Positions 28,314 through 37,870 are shown, numbered from the stretch's first letter. The stretch is DNA of 64,000 bases from an uncultured Collinsella sp. (GCA_958435945.1 CAUBIC010000014.1:1-64000), one strand, 5' to 3'. Translations and numbers: made by a program. Notes: a model not told the origin generated them from the letters alone.

Positions 28314-29591
28314 ATGTCCACTAAGTATGCAATCGTTGGCGGCAAGCTCATCGACGGTACCGGTGCCGAGCCGGTCGAGAACTCCCTCGTTCTCGTCGAC
28401 GACAACGGCAAGATCGAGTACGCCGGCGCTATGCAGGACCTTCCCGAGGGCGTTGAGGTCATCGACGCCGCCGGCAAGACCGTCCTTCCCGGCCTGATCG
28501 ACACCCACCTGCACTTCTCGGGCAACCTGACCGACGATGACACCGATTGGGTCATGCAGCCGCTCCTCGAGAAGCAGGCCGTCGCCGTCAAGCAGGCCTA
28601 CGACTGCCTCACCCATGGCCTCACCACCGTCTGCGAGATCGGTCGCTTTGGTATCCAGATCCGTGACTGCATCGACAAGGGCGTCTTCAAGGGCCCGCGC
28701 GTTCTGGCCACCGGCCTCGGCTTCTGCCGCGTTGCCGGCCACGGTGACTCCCACCACTGCACCCAGGAGCTCAACAAGGAATCCCATCCCTGGGGCGACC
28801 AGGTCGACGGTCCTTGGGATCTGCGCAAGGCCGTCCGTCGTCGCCTGCGCGAGAACCCCGATGCCATCAAGATCTGGGCTACCGGTGGCGGCATCTGGCG
28901 CTGGGACTCCGGTCGCGACCAGCACTACTGCTCCGAGGAGATCCAGGCCGTGGTCGACGAGGCAAAGATGGTCGGCATCCCCGTGTGGAGCCACTGCTAC
29001 AACAACCACGCCGCTGCCTACGATTCCGTTCGTTTTGGCTGCGAGCAGCTGATTCACGGTTTCGATATCGATGAGCGCACCATGGACCTCATGGCCGAGC
29101 AGGGCACCTTCTTCACCCCGACGATCGCCTTCCTGCCCACCTGGTACGCCACCTATCCGCCCGTCTACGTCCCCGAGCTGCACGACAAGTACGAGGGCAC
29201 CCTGGTCGAGAAGGAGCTGCAGCGCAACTACGACTGCCTGCGCGAGGCCAAGAAGCGCGGCGTTGTCATGACGATCGGCTCCGACTCCTTCTCCTTCGTC
29301 ACCCCGTACGGCACCTGCTCCATCGAGGAGATGTACGAGTTCGTCGACAAGATCGGCTTCACCCCGGTCGAGACCATCACCTGCGCCACCCTCAACGGTG
29401 CCAAGATGTGCCACATCGAGGACGAGACCGGTTCCATCGAGGCCGGCAAGTGCGCCGACCTGCTGGTCGTCAACGGTGACGTCGCCGCCGACATCCACGT
29501 GCTCAACACCGACAACATGGACGTCATCATGAAGGATGGCTGGATCGTCGAGGCTGGCACCTTTGGCGAGGCCAACAAATACAGCGCCTAA
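28314..29591 (+). CDS. metal-dependent amidohydrolase (imidazolonepropionase/prolidase-like)
   Basis: A 425-residue TIM-barrel hydrolase. Metal ligands are visible in the expected order: HxH in DTHLHFSG, a probable carboxylated Lys in AIKIWATGGG, His in VWSHCYNN and LIHGFD, and Asp in TIGSDSFSF. An N-terminal beta-domain (KLIDGTGAEPVENS) and a C-terminal one (GSIEAGKCADLLVVNGD) complete the fold. The subfamily includes Xaa-Pro and Xaa-Arg/Lys dipeptidases and related ring-opening enzymes. AAGGAGG lies upstream of the ATG. The neighbouring permease and carbamate kinase hint at catabolism of an imported nitrogen compound (inference). Confidence 0.92.
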   Translation: MSTKYAIVGGKLIDGTGAEPVENSLVLVDDNGKIEYAGAMQDLPEGVEVIDAAGKTVLPGLIDTHLHFSGNLTDDDTDWVMQPLLEKQAVAVKQAYDCLTHGLTTVCEIGRFGIQIRDCIDKGVFKGPRVLATGLGFCRVAGHGDSHHCTQELNKESHPWGDQVDGPWDLRKAVRRRLRENPDAIKIWATGGGIWRWDSGRDQHYCSEEIQAVVDEAKMVGIPVWSHCYNNHAAAYDSVRFGCEQLIHGFDIDERTMDLMAEQGTFFTPTIAFLPTWYATYPPVYVPELHDKYEGTLVEKELQRNYDCLREAKKRGVVMTIGSDSFSFVTPYGTCSIEEMYEFVDKIGFTPVETITCATLNGAKMCHIEDETGSIEAGKCADLLVVNGDVAADIHVLNTDNMDVIMKDGWIVEAGTFGEANKYSA

Positions 29592-29642
29592 GATACCGTT
29601 TGTCGATGGCTGGATGTAAAACACAGTTTTTGATTGCATAAT

Positions 29643-29678
29643 GCAATGGAGAGGGTCGCTTGCGGCCCTCTCCATTGC
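29643..29678 (+). terminator. terminator-like hairpin before the first histidine kinase gene
   Basis: A 13-bp perfect stem (29643-29655 with 29666-29678) lies 25 bases before the kinase start. No T-tract follows, so it may attenuate or process the message rather than end it. Confidence 0.55.
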
Positions 29679-29702
29679 TATGGGTGCGATAGAAAAAAGG
29701 GG

Positions 29703-31094
29703 ATGACGGTGGATTTAAACAGGCTGATTCTGGGCAAGAGCTACAACTCTACCAAGGTCTTTCGTACGGCCCAGCATGTGGTCCAGGCCATCCTGCTCGG
29801 TGTTGTCGTTCCGGCGCTTATCCTGCTGCTTATCTGGGATTTAACCGATAATCCCAATCCCGTTCCGGGCGTTGTCGTTATTGCCGGCCTGGTCATGCTG
29901 TGCTTCTTTTTCTCGTATGTCTTTGTGGTCCCCGACGACCTCACATCGAGCGCAACCGACCGTACGCTCGCTATTGCATCAAAAATATTCGCCTACACGT
30001 CGCGCGGCCTTACGCCCGAAGCGGCCCTGGGCGCCTCTAAAATCATCCTGTCCGAGACCATCGCCTCTGCCATCTGCTTTACCGATGGCAAACAGGTGTT
30101 GGCAAGCTGGGGCGAGGACTCGGCAAAGTGCCCTGCCGGCACCCCGGTCGTGCTCAAGACCACGCTCAACGTGATCGAGTCCGGCGAACAGAGTGTGTTT
30201 TCGCGCGACGCCTCCAATGAGACGGGCGGCTATTTTCCCCGCCTGCGCGCCGGCATTGTCGCGCCGCTGACCGTGCGCGGGCATTGCGTGGGCACACTCG
30301 AGCTGTATTACCCCCGACTGAGCAGCATCGATATGCGCCAGACGGCCCTTGCCTCGGGTTTTGCCGATCTCATTTCCACGCAGCTCGCCAGCTTTGAGCT
30401 CGAGCGCCAGGACGAGCTCACAGCCCGCGTTGAGCTTCGCGCCCTGCAGTCGCAGGTCGACCCGCATTTTCTATTCAATACCATTAGCACGATTGTGTCG
30501 CTCGTTCGAACCGAGCCCGACAAGGCGCGATCGCTGCTGATCGACTTTTCCAACTACTATCGTCAGACGCTTTCTGATTCCGATACGCTCACCACGCTCG
30601 AGCACGAGGTGGAACAGGGCACTCGTTATATCAACCTTATGCAGGCCCGGTATGGCGACGGCCGTCTGCGCGTTTCGGTCGACATCGACTTTGAGGTGCG
30701 CGACAGCCTGGTACCGCCGTTTATCTTGCAGCCGCTGCTCGAAAACTGCATCAAGCATGCGCAGCGCGAGACCGAGCCGCTTTCTATTCGTGTTAGGGCT
30801 TTTGAGACCGATGACGGCTTGGAGATCATCGTCGAAGATGACGGCATCGGTATGAACGAAGAAGTCTGCGCGCATCTGTTTGAGCAGCATCGCCGAGAGG
30901 AGCCCGAGAGCATTACCGCCGACGGCTCCGTCAAGCGAGGTTGCGGTCTGGCGCTCTTCAATGTGCTTCAGCGCATCCATTTCTTTTACGGAGAAGATTC
31001 TGGCATGCGCGTGAAGTCCCAGGAGGGCGTGGGAACACAGGTCATCGTTGAGTTGAACGGCGAGCCGCATGAGCCGGCGCCGCTAACGGTGTAG
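29703..31094 (+). CDS. LytS/YehU-type sensor histidine kinase
   Basis: A 463-residue sensor with two N-terminal membrane helices (about 28-46 and 57-77), a GAF-like domain (about 85-205), and a LytS-type kinase core. The phospho-acceptor is His255 in QVDPHFLFN; the ATPase part has NCIKHA, EDDGIGM and GCGLALFNV. It pairs with the LytTR regulator 38 bases downstream. Start choice is uncertain: ATG at 29703 sits right against AAGGGG, whereas GTG at 29709 has better spacing. It is a paralogue of the kinase at 35738. The signal is unknown; the upstream amidohydrolase and permease are possible targets. Confidence 0.92.
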   Translation: MTVDLNRLILGKSYNSTKVFRTAQHVVQAILLGVVVPALILLLIWDLTDNPNPVPGVVVIAGLVMLCFFFSYVFVVPDDLTSSATDRTLAIASKIFAYTSRGLTPEAALGASKIILSETIASAICFTDGKQVLASWGEDSAKCPAGTPVVLKTTLNVIESGEQSVFSRDASNETGGYFPRLRAGIVAPLTVRGHCVGTLELYYPRLSSIDMRQTALASGFADLISTQLASFELERQDELTARVELRALQSQVDPHFLFNTISTIVSLVRTEPDKARSLLIDFSNYYRQTLSDSDTLTTLEHEVEQGTRYINLMQARYGDGRLRVSVDIDFEVRDSLVPPFILQPLLENCIKHAQRETEPLSIRVRAFETDDGLEIIVEDDGIGMNEEVCAHLFEQHRREEPESITADGSVKRGCGLALFNVLQRIHFFYGEDSGMRVKSQEGVGTQVIVELNGEPHEPAPLTV

Positions 31095-31132
31095 CACGCG
31101 GTTGGATTGAGAGAAAAAGAGGGGAAGCGCAT

Positions 31133-31867
31133 ATGTCCGAAGGCTGGAACATCTTGGTGGTTGATGACGAGCCTCCCATTAGGGCTGAGCTACGCTATCT
31201 GTTGGAAAAGGATACGCGTGTGGGACAGATTGCCGAAGCGGGCAATGTCACCGAAGCCGTGGAGTCGATTCTGTCGAACAAGCCCGACGTGCTGTTTTTA
31301 GACATTACCATGCCCGGTCGCTCGGGAATTGAGCTTGCCGAGACGCTGCAGAACCTAAAGACGCCGCCAGTCGTGGTGTTTGTGACGGCATTTGCCGAGT
31401 ATGCGGCTGATGCCTATAACCTCGATGCTGTCGATTACATCGTCAAACCGGTCGAGGATGCCCGCTTGTCAAAGGCACTCGACAAGATCGAGACAGCCTT
31501 GGGTGCCCGTCGTGTTATCCACGCTCCGCGCCAGCCTTTGCGTCTGACGGTGGATCGCGGGGGCAAAAAGGTGTTCATTCCCGTGGCGGATGTCTGCTAC
31601 TTTGAGGCGCGCGCCGATTTTTGCAACGCCGTCTGCGCCGAGGGGACGTACCTGATCAATGAGTCGATTTCCTCGCTCGAGCGGCGCCTGGCCTCCGAGG
31701 GCTTTATCCGTGTCCACCGCAGTTATCTGGTCAATTTGGAAGACGTGCATAATGTCGAGATCGGTTCCACGGGTCTTATGGAGCTCAGGCTCGATCGCGT
31801 AACCTCGACGGTGCCTGTGTCCCGTCGTCGCGCAGCCGAGGTCAAGGCGCACTTGGGGCTTGTGTAG
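31133..31867 (+). CDS. LytTR-family response regulator
   Basis: A 244-residue regulator: receiver domain with acidic pair Asp11-Asp12, phosphorylated Asp57 (LFLDITMPG) and Lys in YIVKPVE, then a C-terminal LytTR DNA-binding domain (residues about 138-240, with the family segment FIRVHRSYLVNL). LytTR proteins bind direct repeats about one helical turn apart. It acts with the kinase encoded upstream. It is a paralogue of the regulator at 37154. Confidence 0.95.
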   Translation: MSEGWNILVVDDEPPIRAELRYLLEKDTRVGQIAEAGNVTEAVESILSNKPDVLFLDITMPGRSGIELAETLQNLKTPPVVVFVTAFAEYAADAYNLDAVDYIVKPVEDARLSKALDKIETALGARRVIHAPRQPLRLTVDRGGKKVFIPVADVCYFEARADFCNAVCAEGTYLINESISSLERRLASEGFIRVHRSYLVNLEDVHNVEIGSTGLMELRLDRVTSTVPVSRRRAAEVKAHLGLV

Positions 31868-31959
31868 GCAGTCTGCATATCATCGTTTACCGCCGCAGGT
31901 TTGGCATGACCGTGCGGTGGGCATAATGGGTGACATCGAATGAAATCGAAAGGATCATT

Positions 31960-32904
31960 ATGCCCGCGCTCATTACGCATCATCTGTTTGGCGAGGAAAG
32001 CATCGACCGTCTTCCGCAGGGCGTTATCACGTCCGACGAGGAGCGCATCGCCTTTATCCTGGGAAACCAAGGTCCCGACCCGTTTTTCTTCCACATGCTC
32101 ACGCCGCGCATTTCCGACTGCATGTCGCTTGCTCAGGTCATGCACCGCTCGCGCATGTCGCGCCAGCTCTCGTGCCTGCGCGACGGCGTGTCGCACCTGC
32201 AGCCGCGCGACGCCAATCTGGGTCGCGCCTTTGCGCTGGGCCTGCTGTCGCACTATGTGCTCGATCGCAATGCCCACCCCTTTGTCTACGAGCAGCAGTT
32301 TGGCATTGTCGAGTCCGATCCCGAGCTCGAGGCTTCGGGCAGTCAAGTTCATGCCGTGCTCGAAAGCGACTTGGACGTGCTGATGCTGCAGCTCAAGCGC
32401 GATGGGGCTACGGTCGAGGATTATCCGCCGGCGGGCGAGATCGTCACCACCGACCGCATCAATCGCGTTGCCGGCGTGCTGATGAGCTACGTCGCCGGGC
32501 GCGTGTACGGTATCGACATCCCGGCGGGGGAGTACGCCGGCGCCGTAGCCGACATGCAGCTGCTCTACCGCACTATCGAGCCGGCCGGTTCGGCCAAGAC
32601 GCGCGCGATTGCCCTGCTCGAGGGCTTGGTGCACGATTATTCGCTACTCGACGGCCTTGCGCACCGCGTGACGACCGAGTTGCCCGAGCGTACCGGCAAC
32701 CTGGGCCACTTGGCATGGAAGAGCCCCTTTACCGATGAAGTCTCGACCGAGAGCTTCCCCGAGGTCTTTGACCGCGCACTGCTCGATTACGAGCTCACCG
32801 TCGCCCGCTTTATCGAGACCGGCGATATGGAAGCCGTGACCAACCACGTCAATTACAGCGGTCGCGTGCTCGGCGCCGACGAAGAGTTCGACCGCGAGGA
32901 ATAA
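31960..32904 (+). CDS. zinc-dependent phospholipase C-like protein
   Basis: A 314-residue cytosolic protein resembling the zinc-dependent phospholipase C family. It shows an N-terminal THHLFGEE segment, FILGNQGPDPFFF, the metal-ligand-like SHYVLDRNAHPF and HAVLESDLD. The all-alpha pattern and the His/Asp spacing fit that fold. No signal peptide is present, so a secreted phospholipase role is unlikely; many members are uncharacterised. AAAGGA precedes the ATG at 31960. It is 92 bases from the response regulator and may be transcribed separately. Confidence 0.78.
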   Translation: MPALITHHLFGEESIDRLPQGVITSDEERIAFILGNQGPDPFFFHMLTPRISDCMSLAQVMHRSRMSRQLSCLRDGVSHLQPRDANLGRAFALGLLSHYVLDRNAHPFVYEQQFGIVESDPELEASGSQVHAVLESDLDVLMLQLKRDGATVEDYPPAGEIVTTDRINRVAGVLMSYVAGRVYGIDIPAGEYAGAVADMQLLYRTIEPAGSAKTRAIALLEGLVHDYSLLDGLAHRVTTELPERTGNLGHLAWKSPFTDEVSTESFPEVFDRALLDYELTVARFIETGDMEAVTNHVNYSGRVLGADEEFDREE

Positions 32905-32920
32905 CAAACCGTTTCAATAA

Positions 32921-32984
32921 GTTGCGGTGGAATAGTTCCTGAATGAAGCCCCGGAGGGCTAAACAGGAACTATTTCACCGCAAC
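32921..32984. repeat. inverted repeat, TTGCGGTGAAATAG family, copy 2
   Basis: Arms of 21 bases (32921-32941 and 32964-32984) match except at one position. They share GTTGCGGTGRAATAG with the copy at 19552-19614. It begins 17 bases after the phospholipase-like gene. Confidence 0.8.
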
Positions 32985-33123
32985 TGCCTTGATGGGATGG
33001 TGTTTCGCCCTGCGTGTCCGTATGACCGCTCCTGCCCCTTTGCCGAATCCTTACCAGCGCTTCTGTGCAATTGGGGTACGATGAACTAACTGCATATCGG
33101 GCGAATACGAAGGGGCCCTGTCC

Positions 33124-34383
33124 ATGAAATACACCAAGCTCGAGCGTAACTGGGTTATGTACGATGTGGGCAATTCGGCCCTCGTGTTGCTCAATACCTC
33201 GGTGGTGCCCATCTACTTTAACGCCATCAATACTGGTGCTTCCTCGGCAGACCTGGTGGTCGCTTGGGGCAACGCTCAGACGATCGCCTCGCTGGTCATT
33301 GCCATGCTCATGCCCATTCTGGGCGCGCTTGCCGATTACGCCGGCAACAAGATTAAGTTCTTCTTGGGCTTCTTCCTCACGGGCCTGGTTCTTTGCCTGG
33401 CGCAGGCTATCCCAATGTCCGCCATGGCATTTTTGACCGTGTACGTGCTGTGCACCATCGGCCTTAACTCTTCTATGACGTTCTACGACGCCATGCTGCC
33501 CGACATTACCACCGACGAGCGCATGGACGCCGTGTCCAGCTCGGGCTATGCCTGGGGCTACATCGGTTCCACCGTGCCGTTCATCATCTGCCTGGCGCTC
33601 ATCATGGGTGGCCCCGCTCTTGGCGTCCCCACCATGCTGGCAACGCGTCTGTCGTTTATCATCACTGGTGCCTGGTGGCTCATCTTTACCCTGCCGCTCA
33701 TTCGCACCTATAAGCAAAAGTACGGTCGCGAGCGCGGTCCCGAGGACACCATCGGCCACATCGTGGGCGGTGTGTTCTCCGAGGTCGGACACACCATGCG
33801 CGAGATCGCCCACAACAAGACCGTGCTGGTCTACATGATCGCGTTCTTCTTCTATATCGATGGCGTCCACACGGTCATTTCCATGGCTACCAGCTACGGC
33901 TCGGCTTTAGGCATCGACTCGACCCAGCTGGTGCTGGCGCTGCTCGTTACGCAGTTTGTGGCCTTTCCGTCTGCTATCATCTACGGCAAGCTCGCCGGAC
34001 GCGTGGGCACGCTCAACATGATCCTGGTGGCCGTCGCCGCCTACATGGGCATTGTGCTGTTCGCCGCATTCTTCCTAAAGACCGCCTTCGAATTTTGGGT
34101 GCTTGCCATTATGGTCGGCCTGTTCCAGGGCGGCGTGCAAGCGCTCAGCCGTAGCTACTTTGGCCGCATTATCCCCAAGGAAAAGTCCAACGAGTACTAC
34201 GGCTTCTTTGACATCTTTGGTCGTTATGCAAGCGTCATGGGCACTTTCCTGGTGTCGGTCGTCACCTCGCTGACCGGCAACCCGTCGCTGGGCGTCCTTT
34301 CCATTGGCGTGCTGCTGATCGTTGGCTTTATGCTGCTGGTTCGCCTGTCCCGCATGACTCAGGCGGCAGAGCAGACCGCATAG
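33124..34383 (+). CDS. MFS transporter, UMF1/Atg22-like
   Basis: A 419-residue transporter with about 12 membrane helices. The N-terminus WVMYDVGNSALVLLN is typical of the UMF1 family (Atg22-like major facilitators), as is SFYGRIIPKEKSNEYYGFFDIFGRYAS-like text (FGRIIPKEKSNEYYGFF) in the second half. Substrates of bacterial members are mostly unknown; yeast Atg22 exports amino acids from the vacuole. AAGGGG lies eight bases upstream of the ATG. A strong terminator follows at 34500-34534. Confidence 0.9.
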   Translation: MKYTKLERNWVMYDVGNSALVLLNTSVVPIYFNAINTGASSADLVVAWGNAQTIASLVIAMLMPILGALADYAGNKIKFFLGFFLTGLVLCLAQAIPMSAMAFLTVYVLCTIGLNSSMTFYDAMLPDITTDERMDAVSSSGYAWGYIGSTVPFIICLALIMGGPALGVPTMLATRLSFIITGAWWLIFTLPLIRTYKQKYGRERGPEDTIGHIVGGVFSEVGHTMREIAHNKTVLVYMIAFFFYIDGVHTVISMATSYGSALGIDSTQLVLALLVTQFVAFPSAIIYGKLAGRVGTLNMILVAVAAYMGIVLFAAFFLKTAFEFWVLAIMVGLFQGGVQALSRSYFGRIIPKEKSNEYYGFFDIFGRYASVMGTFLVSVVTSLTGNPSLGVLSIGVLLIVGFMLLVRLSRMTQAAEQTA

Positions 34384-34499
34384 GAGCGAGCGGCTATTGG
34401 GCCTGTCCGCGGTACTCTTTTGGGGTTATCCGCAATAAACATTGCGACTTGCGAGCAATGATTTGCCCAAGTGGGTATGATGGAATCAGCTAGGTCGCG

Positions 34500-34534
34500 G
34501 GGCGTCGCCTGTGTTTGGCGGCGCCCCGTTTTTG
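34500..34534 (+). terminator. intrinsic terminator just before the glycosyltransferase start
   Basis: An 11-bp GC-rich stem (34500-34510 with 34518-34528, one G-T pair) is followed by GTTTTTG. It lies only 20 bases before the next start codon, so it is either the end of the MFS transcript or an attenuator of the next operon. Confidence 0.82.
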
Positions 34535-34553
34535 TGTTGCAGGGAGGGAAGGC

Positions 34554-35741
34554 ATGAACGCCACGGTTGTGATTCCAACATATTGGGCAGACGACGAGGC
34601 CCATGCAAACGCTCCCGGCGTCTATGACCACTCGACGAAGCTCAACGCCACCAATCCCGAGCTCGACCGCTGCCTGGCCTCGCTCGAGCAGGTGCGCGAC
34701 ATTCCGAGGATTATCCTTTTGGTGGTCTGCCCCATCTCGGCTACGGCTGATGTGTCGAAGCGCGTCCACGAAATCGTCGACGCGCACCCTACGCTCAAGG
34801 TCACCGTGGTTACCAACACCCAGGCATCGCGTATCGCCGACCGTGTGGCGCAGATTGCTCCCAAGGGCTCGGGCGAGTGCGTGAGCCTGCGCGGATACGG
34901 CGCCATTCGCAATATGGGGCTTGCCTGCGCTGCGGTGCTCGGCCACGATGCCGTTGTCTTTTTGGATGACGACGAGACCGTTATCGATGCCGACTTTATG
35001 AAGCGCGCGACCTATGCACTGGGCCAGCAGACGCGTCAAGGCCTGCCGATTTTGGTTAAGAGCGGTTACTTTTACGATCGAGACGGATCGCCGTTGGCGC
35101 CCACAGACAAGGTGGGCATTTGCCATCGTTGGTGGACCAAACGCATCGAGTTTAATCGCTGGATGAAAAAGGCGCTCTCGGGCACCCGTATTTCGCGTTC
35201 AAACTACGTGTGCGGCGGCCTTGTGGCGCTTCATGCCCGCGCCTTTACCCGTGTGGCGTTTGACCCGTTTATCACCCGAGGCGAGGACCTAGATTACCTC
35301 TTTAACATGCGCATGTTTGGCTACGACGTGTGGTTTGACAACGAGTGGGTTGTTCGTCACCTGCCGCCCGAGTCCGAGAAGCGCTCGCCGCGCTTTATGC
35401 AGGATGTGTACCGTTGGTACTACGAGCGTGCCAAGCTGACATTTGCCGCGCACCAGCAGGAGCTCATTCCGGTTACGGCCGCATCACTCATGCCCTATCC
35501 GGGTCCGTGGATCTCGCGCGAGCTCGACGACCGCGTGCGCAAGACTGCCATGGTCCGCAGCATGTTTACCCGCGAGCACGAGGGGTATCTGCGCATCTGG
35601 CGTCATGGTATTGACGAGGCCAAGACCTACGCGCGTCAAAACGCCGCAAGCTACCTGCGTTTCCAGAGCTTCTGGCCCAAGATCATGGACGGGCTCTGGC
35701 ACGACGCACAACTGACCAGCATCCTGGAGGGGACTGAATGA
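34554..35741 (+). CDS. glycosyltransferase, GT-A/family 2-like
   Basis: A 395-residue protein with a nucleotide-sugar transferase fold: N-terminal NATVVIPTYW, a DxD-type motif in VVFLDDDETV, and an acceptor/catalytic segment FITRGEDLDYLF. No membrane helix is seen, so it probably acts at the cytosolic face. The acceptor is unknown. AGGGAGG precedes the ATG at 34554. Its stop overlaps the start of the second LytS-type kinase (ATGA), so a sensor and a glycosyltransferase are translated from one message, suggesting a cell-surface role. Confidence 0.85.
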   Translation: MNATVVIPTYWADDEAHANAPGVYDHSTKLNATNPELDRCLASLEQVRDIPRIILLVVCPISATADVSKRVHEIVDAHPTLKVTVVTNTQASRIADRVAQIAPKGSGECVSLRGYGAIRNMGLACAAVLGHDAVVFLDDDETVIDADFMKRATYALGQQTRQGLPILVKSGYFYDRDGSPLAPTDKVGICHRWWTKRIEFNRWMKKALSGTRISRSNYVCGGLVALHARAFTRVAFDPFITRGEDLDYLFNMRMFGYDVWFDNEWVVRHLPPESEKRSPRFMQDVYRWYYERAKLTFAAHQQELIPVTAASLMPYPGPWISRELDDRVRKTAMVRSMFTREHEGYLRIWRHGIDEAKTYARQNAASYLRFQSFWPKIMDGLWHDAQLTSILEGTE

Positions 35742-37081
35742 TCGACCGCCGCGCCCAGCGCGATAATTCAATATCAATCTTTCGCGTGATCGCCGTTGTC
35801 TGCGCCATTTGCGTGCTGGTGTACTTTATTTTTGCCCTGGCGACTGGAATCGAGCCGATCGCGACCGTGGTCGCCTGCGCACTGCTGTGCATCTTTCTGT
35901 GCATTTTTATCTATTTGACGCTCAATCCCGATTCGGTGCGTTCGCAGTACACCGAAGAGACGCTTTCGGTGGCCTCTGCCATGCTCGAGGACATCAAAGG
36001 CGGTCTGACGCAGGAGTCGGCGCGTCTGGTGTGCCAGCGCATTTTGCCCGAGACGCGTGCCATGACGGTTGCCATCACCGACGAGAGCAACGTGCTGGCC
36101 TGCGCGGGCGAGTTTGAGGAAAAGCTGCTGCCCGATTCGCCCATCCACACACTTGCCACGCGCTACGTCATCGAGCACGGTATCGTCCAGTCGTTCAACC
36201 GTGTGGTGGACGTGGTGGGCTCGGATGGCTCGCACAACCATGTTCCCGCCGGTATCATCGCTCCTATCAAGGTGGGCGACCGCACCGTCGGCACGCTCAA
36301 GTTCTACTACAAGACCCCGCGTGCCGTCGACCGCACTCAGTACGCGCTTGCCTCGGGTTTTGCCGAGATCCTGTCCACGCAGCTCGCCATCCACGAGCTC
36401 GAGGTGCAAAAGGAGCTCACGGCCCGTGCCGAGGTGCGTGCCCTGCAGGCACAGATCAACCCGCATTTTCTGTTCAACACGCTCAACACCATCGCGTCGT
36501 TTACGCGTACCGATCCGCTGCGCGCCCGCGAGCTGCTGCGCGAGTTCTCCTCGTTCTATCGCGCCACGCTCGACAATTCGGGCTCGCTCATTCCCGTGTC
36601 GCGCGAGGTCGCGCAGACCAAGCGCTACCTGACGTTTGAGAAGGCGCGCTTTGGCGAGGATCGCGTGCTGGCGACCTTCGACGTGTCCGAGGACGTCGAG
36701 GACACGCTGGTGCCGGCATTTGTAATCCAGCCAATCGTCGAGAATGCCGTGCGCCATGGTATGGGCGACGACGATGCACTGAGGATCGACGTGTCGGTCC
36801 ACAGGGATGGCGAAGATGCGATTTTGATTGCGGTCGCCGATAACGGCGTGGGTATGGATGAAGGCACCGCTGCCAGACTGTTTGACGAACGCTCCGCCCG
36901 TCCCGACGCCAACTCCCCACAGGGTGGCGGCGCCGGTGTGGCCATGCACAATATTTCGGAGCGTATCCATCGCTTTTATGGACCGCACTCCTATACGCGC
37001 GTCGAATCGGCGCCGGGCAAGGGCACTAAAGTGCTCCTGCATCTCGATTTGTCGGAGAGCATCTTCGACATTCAAGAGTAA
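35738..37081 (+). CDS. second LytS/YehU-type sensor histidine kinase
   Basis: A 447-residue paralogue of the kinase at 29703. It has two membrane helices (about 14-37 and 42-62), a GAF-like domain (about 75-200) and phospho-acceptor His243 in QINPHFLFN. The ATPase motifs are NAVRHG, ADNGVGM and GGGAGVAMHN. It overlaps the glycosyltransferase gene by four bases and is followed 72 bases later by its LytTR regulator. Confidence 0.93.
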   Translation: MIDRRAQRDNSISIFRVIAVVCAICVLVYFIFALATGIEPIATVVACALLCIFLCIFIYLTLNPDSVRSQYTEETLSVASAMLEDIKGGLTQESARLVCQRILPETRAMTVAITDESNVLACAGEFEEKLLPDSPIHTLATRYVIEHGIVQSFNRVVDVVGSDGSHNHVPAGIIAPIKVGDRTVGTLKFYYKTPRAVDRTQYALASGFAEILSTQLAIHELEVQKELTARAEVRALQAQINPHFLFNTLNTIASFTRTDPLRARELLREFSSFYRATLDNSGSLIPVSREVAQTKRYLTFEKARFGEDRVLATFDVSEDVEDTLVPAFVIQPIVENAVRHGMGDDDALRIDVSVHRDGEDAILIAVADNGVGMDEGTAARLFDERSARPDANSPQGGGAGVAMHNISERIHRFYGPHSYTRVESAPGKGTKVLLHLDLSESIFDIQE

Positions 37082-37153
37082 AATAATAGGTTACGGGTTT
37101 AACGCCGGTTGGCGGATGCCCGACGTAGTTAGTTGACGAAAGGTTTTATCCCT

Positions 37154-37870
37154 ATGCTGCGTGCGATGATTGTGGATGACGAGGCCCCGGCCCGTTCGGA
37201 ACTTCGCTTCTTGCTCGAGCAGACGGGCAAGATCGGCACGATCACAGAAGCGTCGAGCGTTCGCTCCGCCATCGAGATGCTCATGGAGAGCCGCGTCGAT
37301 GTCGTGTTTCTCGATATTTCGATGCCCGGCGCTTCGGGTCTGCAACTTGCCGAGGCACTGCATAAGCTCAAGAATCCGCCGGCGATCGTATTTGTAACCG
37401 CGTACAGCGATCATGCGGTCGAGGCGTTTGATGTGGATGCCGTCGACTATCTGATGAAGCCGGTCGAGGAGGCTCGCTTGGATCGAGCGATCGATAAGGT
37501 TATGCAACGCGCCAAGCCTGTCACGGACAGCAAGGTGACCATCGAGCGCATCCCGGTGGAAAAGGGCGGCCGCAAGGTCCTCATCCCCGTGGACGACATT
37601 CGCTTTATCATGGCCAAGGACGATTACTCCTGTATTTATACGGTCGATGACCGCTTTTTGTCGACGACCTCGCTGGCACAGTTCGAGGCCAAGCTCTGCG
37701 ACTTTGGCTTCTTCCGCGTTCACCGCCGCTATATCGTCAACTTGGCGTGTGTTACCGACGTCGAGACGGTTCCCTCGGGCGCTATCCAGCTGGGCATTAC
37801 GGGCGTCGACGAACGCGTACCGGTTTCGCGCCGTCGCGTCGTGCCGCTTAAAAAGGCCCTGAGCCTCTAG
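37154..37870 (+). CDS. second LytTR-family response regulator
   Basis: A 238-residue regulator: receiver domain with Asp8-Asp9 and phospho-Asp54 (VFLDISMPG), Lys in YLMKPVE, then a LytTR domain (FFRVHRRYIVNL). It is clearly paralogous to the regulator at 31133. ATG at 37154 is preferred, with AAAGG ten bases upstream; the frame extends left only to a TTG. It partners the kinase ending at 37081. Confidence 0.95.
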   Translation: MLRAMIVDDEAPARSELRFLLEQTGKIGTITEASSVRSAIEMLMESRVDVVFLDISMPGASGLQLAEALHKLKNPPAIVFVTAYSDHAVEAFDVDAVDYLMKPVEEARLDRAIDKVMQRAKPVTDSKVTIERIPVEKGGRKVLIPVDDIRFIMAKDDYSCIYTVDDRFLSTTSLAQFEAKLCDFGFFRVHRRYIVNLACVTDVETVPSGAIQLGITGVDERVPVSRRRVVPLKKALSL

